Shown piece after piece: positions 22,976 to 35,529 of a stretch of 64,000 nt of DNA. The notes beneath the pieces are model-generated. The model saw nothing but the letters and a program-made list of their open reading frames with translations. It had not been told where the DNA came from and did no database searches. Position numbers and translations under genes: made by a program. Positions within the stretch are counted from its first letter, which is position 1. Each line of letters starts with the position of its first letter. The DNA is from Spisula solida (Eukaryota > Mollusca > Bivalvia > Venerida > Mactridae): the NCBI GenBank assembly GCA_947247005.1, contig OX365950.1, positions 13,280,720-13,344,719 on the forward strand, read 5' to 3'.

Positions 22976-25900
22976 ATGGCGTTTATGCACAGGTTTCTGT
23001 GTTGGAATTTAAGGACAGCGTCCATGGTGTGCTTCATATTTGTTGCTGTAAGTATCCTCAAAGTTTCTATACTTCCTTGTCTTCCATTTAACACAGACCT
23101 CGATCAGAAATGTGTCAAACAAATGCACACCTGTACCAGGTAAATACAGGTAAACACGATCATTTCCGGTTTTTGATAGTTTCGTTGCAAGTGCATTTTT
23201 AGATTTTAAAACCTTTATATAATCTAACTGGTTTAGTTTGCATTATTCTGCAGGAGCTCTTGCTTCAAATAATCACTGATAATGCTATGCAACATATTTC
23301 TATGATCTGTTAATTTGAATGAAATTCCGTCAATGATGAACAGATGACTAATAAGTCTTATATAAAATTTACGGATGAAACTTAGCATTCCTTATCATTC
23401 CTTTAGTAATAATGAACTTGTTGTGATGGTATAACCAATTAAAGGCAATACAAGGGTGGCACAGTGGTCGAGTGGTAAAGCGCTTGACTACTGATCGAGA
23501 GGTCCCTGTTTCGAATCTCGGCCAGGGCACTTGGTCATTTATGAAACGCTTTTCAGTGTTTCCCACCCAACTAGAGATGAACTGGTTGGAAACCCAGAGG
23601 TAGTCTCGCGTGTATCGGTGCTGTACACCGGGCGCATTAAAGAACCAAGGAGTCTATTCGGAACGAGCTAGGGTAACACACCCGGATTCCTTGTATCACA
23701 CCTCTTTCTCTTTATTGATTTTAAGTCTGCCCTTGACAGACAAACCTGCCAATAATACTCGAAAAGAGGCGTTAGGCAGTATAAATAGATAGATATATAC
23801 AATTCTGTAATGTGCCTGTCAGAGCACAGGTGGGTTTGGTTTGCTTAATTGGAACAGAATTCCGGAAAGTTGAAAAACTCGATCGGACCAAAGATCTAAA
23901 TACATGTATTTTTAGATCTTTTATCGGACATTCGGTCCGACATGGCTTTAAAGTCTTGTCAGTCCTAAAAACAAACTGGCGGACACCGTATGTGCAGTTT
24001 ACATACTAAACTATCCGTAATTTGAAATGTCAGTCATAATATATCACTAGTGATACAAAGAAATGTCAATCAACTTGAGATCGGTTTTTGTACTTGTAGA
24101 TGCCATGTTTATTTTCCACTTGAATTATTTATGTCATATGTGTAGTGATAGGTGAATTATATTAAGGGACCCACAGCTAGTCACCAATGAAAATGTGCAT
24201 TCCATATTAATCGTGTGTAGTAAAATTATGTAAAGTGTGTAAACCTGTACACAATTACAGATTACTGGTTACATGAGAAGAGCTTTGGACCGAATTCTTG
24301 GACATTGTCAAAATTTGTAGGTCAGATATTCCCATAAGTCTGTCAAATCAATTCAACACACACAGTTTCCGATTCTACAGTTGTATTTATTCATCTATGT
24401 ATTTCAGATCACATCATTCTTTGCACTTATTATGCGACTGGTTGATTTGCTTGCCATTGGTACAGAGTTTGAGATCAGTCAGGGATTCCACACACCATGG
24501 AGATCACATCAGTGGAGAGGTATGAACGCAGTCAGTGTTTCTCGTCTTAAAACTTTAAGACATCATAGTTTATAGCCTTGTTTGCCTTCCAACAATATAG
24601 TAAAATGCTACAAATTCAAGGACTTGACTACAGGTTTTTGAAAGAAGCGCGACCATTATTAAGATTGTGGCCAAATTTCAGCTTCAATTTGGCAGGTTTT
24701 TCTTAAAATGTGACTACAACTTTCTGAGGCCCATCGGTGGCCCTGAGAGTTATTGTCCATGGATCAACAACACTTGTATGATAACAGATCATATGAACAC
24801 AGGCATATATGGGCACTTGTTACTTTCTTGGATTCTCTAGTCCAAAAAAACATTTGAGGGGAGTCAGACTAATTTAAGTGAAAACTCTTAAGGTTCAGTG
24901 GCTTATCTCATAGTCATACCTTTAAAATTATTATACAATTATTAGTGAAAGTTTTATGTATATTTTTACATTGCATTTTAAAATATCTTGTGTAGTTTTA
25001 ATGTTTAATTTTAACATGTCATATTGATTTTCATACATATTGAAGTTCCTTAAGATTTTAAGTTAAGATAATACCAACTGTGGTTTAAACTATTATTGGT
25101 ATTTAAATTACTTTCACACTTATAATGTGACTCAGACTATACTCAATGTTGTTTTAAAAATGAAAGTAATGACTGTATTTCTTACATTTTTCAGCATTCT
25201 TGGCGAGTGATATAGTATGCACCTTCAATCATGTGGTCATCTGTTTCTTCAGTATATTCATGTTGATGCAAGTCACATACAGAGTAAGTATATTCTTCGT
25301 AAAATCAGTTTATTTATAATTGTATCATAGACTATCTGTGTCATCCTTGTTCAAACGCCAGTCCATTATAGTTTATGAGACACCTACTCACTTTCTGAGG
25401 CTATTAATGTTTAAATTAATTTTTAATTATGTCTCCCCCCATAATAGTGCATGTCATTGTGGCAGATTGAGATATAATGATTTGTACTGGTTGTCTGTCT
25501 AGATGGATATCACTACCTTAGTTGTGCATATTGTTTTGATTTTAAGATCTGAATATCATTACCGCTGCGGCGCAGTTATGGCCCTTTGTGGACTCATGGG
25601 TTTTTTGTCCAAAAGCCTTTTTAGACAGCGTTTAATTTGTTGTACATGTTCAATGAATGGCTACCCATGCATCTGATGTAAACCTTGTTTTTATATTTTT
25701 GACAGCATTTTGTGATGTACAGGTTGTTTATATTTCAGCATTTTGTGATGTACATGTACTGGTTGAAATGGTTTATTGTTCTATTCATCATCTATATCTT
25801 CATTGAATTCTGCTTCTCCGTCTTCGAGTACGCTTACTATGGCATGAACACATTCGTAAGTATACCAATATTATTTGTGTTTGTTCTCGTCTTTCTTTAA

Positions 25901-26977
25901 TTGTCAATCTTGCAACACGTTTCACCAATCAGGTATCGGGTGGATGGTAAACCAGTGTTTTTCTGCTCAGTAACTTGTGTCAGAAATGGGATATTGCGAT
26001 GAAAGAAGCTTGTGTGAAGATGTTACTTGGGATAAATAAATGTTTATTGTTCAGGTTAAAATGAAGAGCAAAACAATAAAATTGGATCTGAAAATTATGG
26101 TATTTTTATTCATTAGGTTTTACTGCATATTTAACTACACATTTTCATCATTTTCTGACCTAGCTTATATCTATATTTCAGAGACTTGCCTATGTTGTAT
26201 GGACATGGTTGTACTGGCTAGGTAGAACATTGTGTAATGTAAGTTACTTGGTTGTTGTTTTATGCCTCAATTCAAAAAGTAGTCCGCCAGTCATTCCTGT
26301 CTAAATATTTTAAATAACTAAAGAAAGCAGGAGGGGTCAATAGGACTTCAGCCTTGTTGCACCTAAAATGTTTTAAAATGACTGTACTGATTAATGTTCA
26401 TGAATCAGTTGTTACCAGGATACGAAACTATTGAATGTTCGTTAATCAGATTTAGATTAATAACAATCAAACTTCATTGCCTAGGACCAGGAAAATAGTT
26501 AGAGCCAGCCACTTGTTCAAGGCATCTACTGTTTACTTAAACATCATCACTTTGCTGGGTGTTCATGTCATGACAAAACTATTCTACTGTATAATGTGTT
26601 TTTTTTTTCTTAATCCAAAAAAAAACTTAAAAGGTAGTAAAAGTCATACTCTTGTAGTACCAATACAATAATTATATATTAACTTGCATCCAATTGCCAC
26701 TGGCATTTGTAATTGATTTAGTGCACATATTTGTATGATAGAATTTAACAATGATATGTTATTTGGAGTTACCTCCCTTTAATACCACAAAATATCTCAA
26801 ATTATCCAATACTGCAATATTTGTGTATTAAAATGACATTGAATGAAACATGTTTTTGTTTTGCAGATTTTGTTCGCAACAATTCTGATTGCCAGGAAAC
26901 AGGAAATTCTAGAAGAGACTGACAGAGAACTGAGATTCGCTGGTGAGAAGAAACGACATGGCCTAGGTTACTACTAG
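22976..26977 (+). CDS. Four-span membrane protein, six exons, family unassigned
   Basis: Exons: 22976-23047, 24408-24519, 25195-25283, 25739-25855, 26182-26238, 26867-26977. All have GT-AG borders and closing phases, giving 185 residues. The ATG at 22976 is chosen because the longer open frame starts on GTG. Four hydrophobic spans lie at about residues 15-40, 63-88, 98-122 and 132-160. They are followed by a charged tail (KQEILEETDREL) ending GLGYY, probably cytosolic. The N-terminus FLCWNLRT recalls the Cys/Arg-Thr start of small LAPTM or DUF4728-type tetraspan proteins, but this is only a resemblance and no function is assigned. Exon 4 has two competing acceptors, 33 bases apart and in frame. 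A SINE sits in intron 1. Confidence 0.8.
23448..23720 (+). mobile_element. tRNA-derived SINE, first family with shared core
   Basis: tRNA-like head ('cagtggtcgagtggtaaagc', 'gtttcgaatctcggcc') followed by the body 'cccaactagagatgaactgg', 'gtatcggtgctgtacaccgg', 'ggagtctattcggaacga'. The middle of the body (tatcggtgctgtacaccggg, then cattaaagaacca) also occurs in the longer SINEs at 30142 and 47001, which have a different head. This is reminiscent of the V-SINE/RUDI or MetaSINE superfamilies reported from molluscs; the assignment is not checked. Intronic. Confidence 0.85.
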
Positions 26978-28470
26978 ACAACAAGATCTGTGTTACTTGA
27001 CTTTTTGTGGATAATAATTGTGCACTTATACTATATGCATACCGTGACATTTGATTATTGTACTCCAGTACCGGTATCATATATGATTTCTGTAAGATGT
27101 ATGATTGGGCAACATACTTCAAGTCTTGGATTACCTATCCAGTGTACTGGGAAATTTATTTTATAAGTATTTGCAGATTGCAAAAGTAAATTTTTACACA
27201 ATTTCTAATTCTGATTCCAATGTGTACAAATATCAACTCTGAAAATTTACATACCATTATGTACAAAAAAAACAAACTTCGAAAACCTAATATGGAATCA
27301 TGTATGGTTTGCTACATTAATATGTCAGCTGATTAAAATTGCTGCACTTTATTGTATATCACAGACTGTTTGTGTGTTTGTAACTAAGTCTAACTGTCCT
27401 CTTAATCTGGGACATTTTACACAAAATTGTAAATAGAATTATTGTATACTTTGTACTATATTTTTGTAGACAGTTTTTGAAACTTTTAAACCATTATTCA
27501 TTCATCACCTGATGCATCTGTAAGATAGGCTCATTTAACATTGTATATTATATCTCATTTACAAATTCCAACCTTCTCCGTTCTAGTTAGGGGCCTCGTA
27601 GCCTCCATGAAAGCTCCTGTTCTATTACAGAACAGACTAATGTTCTTGGATGGCTTCCATGTAACATATAAAAATGTCTGCGAAAAATTGTTTTTTATTG
27701 TGGGCTGATATTTAAATTGGACAGAACTGCTTTTGTTGGTTGACTTAATTATTAATCATCACGCTTGGTTGAGTTATTTCCCTTTGTCATTTTTCAAGTT
27801 TAGGTCTTTTTACTGCAAGTGTGTGAGGGTCATATCTTGTTGTCGCTAATTTGTTTGATGTAATTTCGAATGTTTTCTTCATAGTGCTTCTATTCCAGGG
27901 AATATTTTTATTCTTGTCAAGTATTTATTGTAAATAACTCTAATGTTAGGATATTGATAGCAACATGCTTACTCTACAAAGTTAATGTTTTTCACAAAAT
28001 TTATTGTCTCGGCATACCGAGATAAGCAGCAATTATAAATATTCCCAAAGCTTCTTAGATTTTTTGAAGACATTTTTTAAAGTAAAATTATCAGAGAATA
28101 AAAATATCTCAAAACTTTTCATCCTGGTCCATTCTTTGTTCATAGAAGGGAAAAACAGAGATATTAATATCAAATAATAATATTCAACACTTTTTATGAA
28201 AACAAATATAGCTCATGCCTTTAAATTTTTGCTTCGACAAAAATATCTCAGAAGCTTTTTGAATACTAGTCCAGGTTTGAACATATAGATTAAATTTAAT
28301 GGACAACATGTTTATATTTTTTCTATATTCACAGAGAACAGTTGTTACAGTATTGAATTATCAATAATGAATATTGAGAAAAATAAAACAATAACTATAC
28401 TTTCATTTGTACAAATCTTTTTATACATGATAAATAAATAAAATATATACATAGAAATATCACAAAACTT
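26978..28470 (+). other. Probable 3' UTR and downstream sequence
   Basis: AT-rich sequence after the four-span gene stop. Candidate AATAAA signals occur at 28382-28387 and in the AATAAATAAATAAAA cluster near 28431-28442. Which one ends the transcript cannot be told from sequence alone. No coding exon on either strand was recognised. Confidence 0.4.
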
Positions 28471-28849
28471 GATGTCTGTATTTCTCCATAACGTTGAGAA
28501 TTGTCTTTACAATTTGCTCTCAATGTGTCCAATCTTCAGTAATAAGTTAGATTGTTTGTATTGTCTGAAAGTAGAGTGCATTCATGCTGTTAAATCTTTT
28601 TGTTACAATAACTCTCTACTCCATGCAGAATGATAATTGCATTCTAGGTGTTCAATCACAACTTATAATATGATGGAGATGGTGTACACAATATATTGCA
28701 ATCAAATATTCGTAGAGAAAAGATGGGTGAGCCAGATTTAGAGCATGCCTATATCTGTCACATATGTGGATTGTTGAATACTAAACTGGTGTTGGTATGA
28801 CATAAATGTCCTACTTTAGTTAAATATATAATGTTTATTCTGGTTTAAA

Positions 28850-29015
28850 AATGTTTCTCAACAAGTTTTCAGTTCTATATCATTTAGAAGCGAATTCGTC
28901 TATCAAATTCTACTAACCAGTTTTCCTGCACTTACTAGAACTATCTTTTACTTGCCCTTCCACCAAGAATTACCAATTTCTCCATATGTGGAGAAAAACA
29001 GTTTATACTAATTTA
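28850..29015. repeat. Dispersed repeat fragment
   Basis: 'aaccagttttcctgcactta' and 'accaatttctccatatgtgg' also occur in altered form at about 38055-38140 and 2640-2705. It is a low-copy dispersed repeat within the window; class unknown. Confidence 0.5.
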
Positions 29016-29023
29016 TTTTAGAT

Positions 29024-29264
29024 CGATTGTGAAACAAGTTTTTCCAACTTATATTAATCACTCTCAATACCTCATTCCTGATGTTATCCATCGCCACGAG
29101 GGTATGAGAGAAGAGAAGCCAGTTTCCAGTTTATGTTAAGCATCTAGCAAGGAAATAACTGGTACCATTTTTATTTCATCTTTGATATGACGGGGCCTGG
29201 GATCGAACTTGGCATCTTTATGACTCGAAGCGGCTGCTCTACCACTAGGCTATTGAAGAGGCAG
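29024..29264 (-). mobile_element. SINE, second family
   Basis: Same family as 17050-17312: body words 'gattgtgaaacaagtt', 'gatgttatccatcgcc' and 'tttgatatgacggggcctgg', and a tRNA-like head on the minus strand with A box 'tagcctagtggtagagcagc'. It lies just downstream of the last identified deaminase exon. Confidence 0.85.
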
Positions 29265-29382
29265 TGAAGGGAAAGGACATTGTCATCATATTTGACCTGA
29301 CCACACCTGGTATTTGAAGCTAAATGGCCAGTAACAAAGCCAGCAAACTAACCACAGTTTTGTGGTATGCAACTATACATAC

Positions 29383-31638
29383 CTGACTTTAATACCAGCC
29401 TTTTGAAACATGATTTTGGAAGCTTTTGTTTCGACCTTGAAATGGTGCTTATCGTCCAGATAGACAACCTCGGGGATACCAGACTGTATGATTAACTTGG
29501 CACATTTATTACACGGATATAATGTTACATAGATCGTACAATGTCTGAAGTCTGTCTGTAACTGGCTTAGTATGGCATTCATCTCAGAACAACAAACTGA
29601 AATATATAAAAGTATAAACAATTTTGTACGTCAAGCATCTTGATAAAAGAGAACCAGAAATGATATGGAAATAATGGGCGTATCCAGGGAGTACTAGTTA
29701 TTTAGCCCCTGCTGAAAATGGCTATCTTGTATGACAAGATGTATGTGCCATAATTCCGGAGTGAAGAGTTTGTTTGGAATCCCTGAGAAATATTGCAGGA
29801 TCCCATGATATGGAAAATCACCTGAAAAAATTTACTTTGGAATTTGACCCTCATGATCTTACAACCGGTAAATTTTTGTTTAAATAAAGTGCAAATTTAC
29901 ATTTTGGCAAAAAATTGATCTTTCAAGTTCAACCCCTAGCTTAATGTTTTATCACAGCACTTGCAGAAATCTTTAACTAACACTCAATTTTAAATTCTGA
30001 TAATGCTTTTCAACTACAAATATGGGACATACATGTTTTATAGGAGTGCATTAACTGAATCATTGTTAATATTGCATTTCCCTTTACCACAATTAATTTG
30101 AAGTTGTTAAAGAATAATAAAGAATTTAAACTTTGACATAACCTCTGGATTGACAGTCCAGTGCGTTACCACTGAACTGTCAATCCAGAGGTTGTGGGTT
30201 CAATCCTGGCATTAGAACTTGACATTTCTGAAATTCAATTCGTAGTAATTTCCCCCTATATCTGACCGTGTGGACTGCAAAGTATCTGGTTAAAGGTGTC
30301 AGGAAGCTGTGTATGGGTGCTATACACTGGGCACATAAAAGAACCAGTCTGTCTATTTCAATTAAGAGCTAGGTGCACTTCTGCAGCGCCTCACATGCCT
30401 GTATCTGATGTCTCTCTCTCTCCCTTTGGGAACTTTCTCTCAGTCAGTCCCTCTGGTCAGATCATGTTGTATATGCACAAGTAGAGGATGCACTGGCGCT
30501 CTTGTGGCTGCAACACTCTATGTATAGTGCCTTTGAACGTGTGTTCGCATGAGAAGGGCACTATATATATCTGGTATATTCATTTTTCATTTAAGATTTT
30601 TATAAAAGCTTTGATGAAACAATACCTGGTGAACAAACACTTTCAACATAGTACATACCGTATAGATATTTGTTATTCAGTTCGTCTGGTGAATGTTTTC
30701 CCCATGGCATCTCATCATCACTACAACCATTGGGCATTCCATTATAACCCGTACTGACAATCCTCTTATTAGCATTTACAATACATGACCCAACCTTGAA
30801 TACAAACAATACACATGAAGTCGATAATTCCAAGAAAAATGAGGTTTTAAAATAATAAGGACCATAACTCTGCCAAATCTAGGTTCCAGCAAAGACAAAG
30901 CTGAGGATGCCCATGTCACACATTTTATGTCTCAAATGCTTATTAAGGATGATCCAAATTTGATTAATATTGGCTTAAAATTGTTACATAGTCGGCCTAC
31001 ATGTATAGTTAATTACTTTAATTAAGTATTGATTATGCACGTATTAGGGAACAGCCTCTTAATATACTCATGTATGGACCAATATAGTGATAAAGTATAT
31101 AGAAGTGAATTATAGTGTATATCGGTCATACATGTAGTATACATGCATTTATTTAGTTGGAGTTCATTCAAGTACAAATTGACATTTACCATATTTGGAT
31201 CTTTTGGCAATACTTGATATTAAGACAATGGAAACTTTCAGAATTTTTCATAAATGATCTGACTCAAAACATTTTCCTGAACGCAAAGCTTCAGATTAAT
31301 TTCATTAAATTCTTCCAACTAATACTTTCACTACCCATTCTGATTAAGAATGTCACTGTTGACACATTGTATACGAGGGTTGTCCCAGAATAGCGTATAT
31401 TTCTTGATTACACATAACAAAATGTATTCTCCGTCCGTCTGTTTATTAATTTCACTGATCATTGTATTAATCTTATAGCAATTGTCTCAAAACTTTTTTG
31501 ATCACCCAAGCATGAACATTTAATGATGACACCAACCTGTGTTGAAGGATCTTTGCTTCTCTGTGCTGTTAATACAGCCACGCCCATGAAATATTCATCA
31601 AACGTAATATACTGACGTCGTTTGTGGTTTATTCTCAT
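29383..31638 (-). CDS. DCTD: Deoxycytidylate (dCMP) deaminase, last exon not found
   Basis: Converts dCMP to dUMP for thymidylate synthesis. Exons: 31638-31537 within a spliced exon starting at 31646, 30794-30659, 29596-29383. Phases are consistent, giving about 150 residues. Family blocks in order: [19 protein letters not shown] (13-31), [12 protein letters not shown] (about 50-61), the zinc motif, then [20 protein letters not shown] (105-124). The second zinc half, P-C-N-K-C, is intact (C108, C111). The first half, H-A-E in human DCTD, reads C-S-E here (C82, E84), so one ligand is Cys instead of His; the proton-shuttling Glu is kept. ATG at 31638 is the likely start; an upstream exon is probably 5' UTR. 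The last exon ends on a strong donor (cag|gtatgt) in mid-codon, so a short terminal exon is expected; if unspliced the frame stops within four codons. Confidence 0.92.
30142..30605 (+). mobile_element. Long tRNA-derived SINE with inverted head
   Basis: The body matches the SINE at 47001-47436 (opposite strand) nearly end to end: 'aactgtcaatccagagg', 'ttgtgggttcaatcctggc', 'gtgctatacactgggcac', 'agaaccag', 'ttgtggctgcaacactc', 'ctatatatatctggtat'. The first 34 bases are an inverted copy of the tRNA-like head, so the 5' end folds back. It lies in a deaminase intron. Confidence 0.85.
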
Positions 31639-31698
31639 ACTGGTCTCTGTAAACAAGTATTACTTGATTATTCAGGTCAGTCATCTGTTTACATTGAG

Positions 31699-31796
31699 TC
31701 ACAGGAACTTGCATTTATAATTTGAAAAAAAAAGAAAAAATATATATATTTTAATAGTACATTTTTTTTTCAAATTATAAATGCAAGTTCCTGTGA
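31699..31796. repeat. Near-perfect inverted repeat
   Basis: Arms of about 33 bases (31699-31731 and 31764-31796), starting tcacaggaacttgcatttat, separated by about 32 AT-rich bases. It lies upstream of the first identified deaminase exon. Possibly a miniature foldback element. Confidence 0.9.
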
Positions 31797-31799
31797 TTG

Positions 31800-33480
31800 A
31801 GTTGAGCACATAAACATTGTAATTTGTTGTATTGGTAATCATTTTATCAAAGGGGTCTGACCCCACTCATGGCTGTTACATAGACCAGACATTTTAGTAC
31901 AAGATATATATAAATTGGCAAAATTTTAGGTGAACTTCAACATGCTGCTATAAATAGTACTGCAGGCAGTCAAGGGTCATTAATGATTAATGTATAAATA
32001 TATACCGGTAAATAGCTTAAAATATTTGTTCCCCACACACAAATCCTCTCAACCTGTTCAGGATATCAGTTTGTTATTAATATATACAGTAAAACCTCAC
32101 AAATTTATGCGTTTGAAGGTTAAATGATAGGTATAATCATGATATAAAACTGAAAGTAATTTACTCAGATTTACAAATTTTCAAATTACTAAATTTGCGA
32201 AAAAAAAACATTGCAAATATTACTTGACATACAGTAATAAATTACACAATAAAACAATAAAGAATGATGGAACACATAATAAGTTTGAGGTAGTCTTTTT
32301 ATGTTGATTATAAGCCTTGTATGTGAGGTTGACATTGTTGATGAATTATATCAATACTTAGGTGCAGGTACAGTCCAGAGAATTTGACATGACTCTCGAC
32401 CTTTAAATTAGCATAATTTAACAGCTGATATAGTGTCTATAATTATAACCCCGGGTGTATGTTTTCATAAGCGGGGAGTATTACGAAGACGCCCGAGGTG
32501 TAATACAAAAACAAATCTAAAGAACCGATATTGCACGATTTGCTCGCGGAAATTGATATATTCAACACAATTAACTTGTAATATATTCATGCATAAAGGT
32601 CAGGATCATGTCAAATTCTCTGTGCTATACTTGAAGTTGATTAAACTCCAGTAATGGCAACACTTCAGTAGAATACTCTGAATGAAATCCTCACCAGGTG
32701 TCTTGTATTGATTTATACAGATGTGGTCTACAAAATCAATATTCCTCCTTACAATAGAATGATAGTCATAAAGCCAATAACAGTCAAACGACAATGTATA
32801 GTCCAATCTCTCTAGAGCAACAACCCTTAGAGAAATACCAAGTCTGATTCTTGTACAGAGGTTGTTGCACTGGAGAGGTAAAATTGACAGCTAATGGCTA
32901 AATGGAACAAAAGATAATGATGCTAAAGAGAGGTTGCATATTGCTAAAGGGAGGACCACTCCACAGAGGTTGCAGTGTAGATCTATACATCACTGATACA
33001 GTCAACTCAATTCAGTATAAATAAATATACTAAGGCTTTTAAAAATTCCACATGTATCATCAATTCACGGGTTTAAATTTACCCTATTCAATTAATACAA
33101 CATACATTGTATATATTGAATGAACATACATGGTCGTTTGTATCAGTGTTGACTTTATAAATCACACTGTTTAAAGACAAACTTAGCATTTAATTTTAGC
33201 AGGGACAATCTTTAACATTTGATCTATTGATTTCAGTAAACAACTTTGAACTCTACACACAATGTTAGCAAACAAAAGAAAGGCATACAATAATGTACGA
33301 TATACATGACTGTATAATTATACTGTATTCATAATAAGCTTCATAAATAATAGATATACCATAGATAAGATAATATCACATTAAACGTTCTGGTTTGGTT
33401 CAATATTCATAAAACCTATTGAAAATGGAAGAATAATCTTGTACTGGCTGGATAGAAATACGTCAATGTACTGTACATGT
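31800..33480. other. No gene seen
   Basis: Upstream of the deaminase. A 5' non-coding exon probably lies somewhere upstream but cannot be placed. No repeat structure was recognised apart from AT-rich runs. Confidence 0.4.
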
Positions 33481-33483
33481 AGT

Positions 33484-33638
33484 ATATAGAGGATCTTGCA
33501 TGAGTGCTCATTACATACGAGTTTTATTAAACGAGTGGACAAAATGATATGACACGAGGCTTTGCCAAGTGTCATATTGTTTTTGTCGACGAGTTTAATA
33601 AAACTCGTATGTAATGAGCACGAATGTAAGATTCTATT
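33484..33638. mobile_element. Foldback element
   Basis: Two arms (about 33484-33545 and 33573-33638) are inverted copies sharing 'gagtgctcattacatacgag' and 'ttttattaaac'. A short loop (acgaggctttgccaagtg) is itself partly self-complementary. No coding capacity. The apex resembles those of the foldbacks at 49911 and 54886. Confidence 0.8.
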
Positions 33639-33901
33639 TATCACATAACCTTAAAAAATGCACATTATTGTTCTGAAGGATGATGTACGCTGCATATGTT
33701 TCAGCCAAAAAATTCAGCGGTACAATGAGCGCGACGTCATGGCGACGTTGAATTTTCCTGACGTCATTGACGGATCAATGCATGGATTGGCTAACGTCAC
33801 GTCAAGCTAATTTAAATATTTATTGCACAGTCTGGGAGTGCCGAACGATATTTACGTAACGGCTTTACGGCACTCCTGGACCGCGGGTTATGTGATAAAT
33901 A
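33635..33901. mobile_element. Miniature TIR element
   Basis: Terminal inverted repeats tatttatcacataacc (33635-33650) and ggttatgtgataaata (33886-33901), 267 bp in all. An internal hairpin ('ggagtgccg' with 'cggcactcc') lies near the right end, and a TGACGTCA palindrome lies at 33759-33766. It abuts the preceding foldback. Confidence 0.65.
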
Positions 33902-33904
33902 TAT

Positions 33905-34692
33905 ATACCAGAAAAACAACATATGTACATGTTATAATTATACCAGAAAATACAGCATAAAAACATGCATATAGAACTACAAGAAAAAACAATATGCATA
34001 CATGTATATACCAGAAAATACAACATACATACATGTATATATCAGAAAATACAACATACATACATGTATTTATCAGAAAATACAACATACATACATGTAT
34101 ATATCAGAAAATATAACATACATACATGTATATATCAGAAAATATAACATACATACATGTATATATCAGAAAATACAACATACATACATGTATATATCAG
34201 AAAATACAACATACATACATGTATATATCAGAAAATACAACATACATACATGTATATATCAGAAAATACAACATACATACATGTATATATCAGAAAATAC
34301 AACATACACCAGAAAATACAACATACATACATGTATATACCAGAAAATACAACATACATACATGTATATATCAGACAATACAACATACATACATGTATAT
34401 ACCAGAAAATACAACATACATACATGTATATATCAGAAAATATAAAATACATACATGTATATACCAGAAAATATAACATACATACATGTATATACCAGAA
34501 AATATAAAATACATACATGTATATACAAGAAAATACAACATACATACATGTATATACCAGAAAATATAACATACATACATGCATATACAAGAAAATACAA
34601 CATACATACATGCATATACCAGAAAATACAACGTACATACATGTAATACTATACCAGAAAATACAATTAACCTACCTTCATGTATATACCAG
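33905..34692. repeat. 31-bp tandem array
   Basis: About 23-25 copies of a 31-bp unit containing 'acatacatacatgtatatat' and 'cagaaaatac'. Substitutions (gtatatacc/gtatatatc, tacaac/tataac) are scattered, and one shortened unit lies near 34305. Because 31 is not a multiple of three and the unit has no stop in most phases, long open frames appear in several frames on both strands; these are not genes. Confidence 0.97.
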
Positions 34693-35529
34693 TCTTTCTA
34701 TTGATTAAAACCACATACAATCCCAGTACGTAGTATTCACTCTTCCTATACACTGTACACTACAATACAAAATTTAGTTCCACAATTGATTTAATAACAA
34801 CCATCGGAGTATTGACACACTACAGCATAGTATCCCAATACAACGAATACAACCGATACATGTATACCAATAACTTCCTTAAGTGTTAGCTTAAGCCTAT
34901 TACTAGATAACACTGCATGCATTAATGATTAATGCATTAATGATACTTAATATCTTATATCCTACTTTAATATCTTTATTTACAAACTCAGCACATACAC
35001 AGATCTAGTATTATAGGAAGTCATAAATGTAATTCATAAATAAAGCACTGGTGTATCAATAAAAAGCGTTTTACCTTAGGTTTGCTGACTCGAGTTAAAC
35101 ACACTGAAGTATTCAAATAGAGCTCTCTACATCACACATGAACTAGGAGATGGTGTGGAGAATATCTGAGCTCTATACGTTGAGATCACCTGTCCTGCAT
35201 GTGCTCTATGATACACAAGTTTCTCAGATACATGCTAAAACACACTGTAAACAATTTACTGTTTCTTAAAACAGGTAAAATGGTACAACCACGGAAACTT
35301 GTTAGGGCCATCAGTGAACAAAGAATGATTCAAACTTGAAATTAAGCCTCTTTATCATTAGTTTATTGCTTTTCTCGCAATTAACTGCATGCCTAATTAA
35401 TTTTTTAACAACTTCATAGCTTTATTAATTATACAATTTTGAAAGGCGTAACAATGTCATAGCTGCAATATTAATTGATAGATAATTATTACGAAGTTTA
35501 CTTATTGCTTATTGCTTATTGCTCCAACA
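34693..35529. other. No gene seen
   Basis: AT-rich sequence with a short duplicated 'attaatgcattaatgat' segment near 34920. No exon recognised. Confidence 0.45.

Noticed and set aside
24298..24575. Two long frames around the second exon of the four-span gene
   Set aside because: Only 24408-24519 is bounded by splice sites in phase with its neighbours; the rest is intron read-through.
33965..34708. Many overlapping frames of 60-147 codons
   Set aside because: Periodic products of the 31-bp array.
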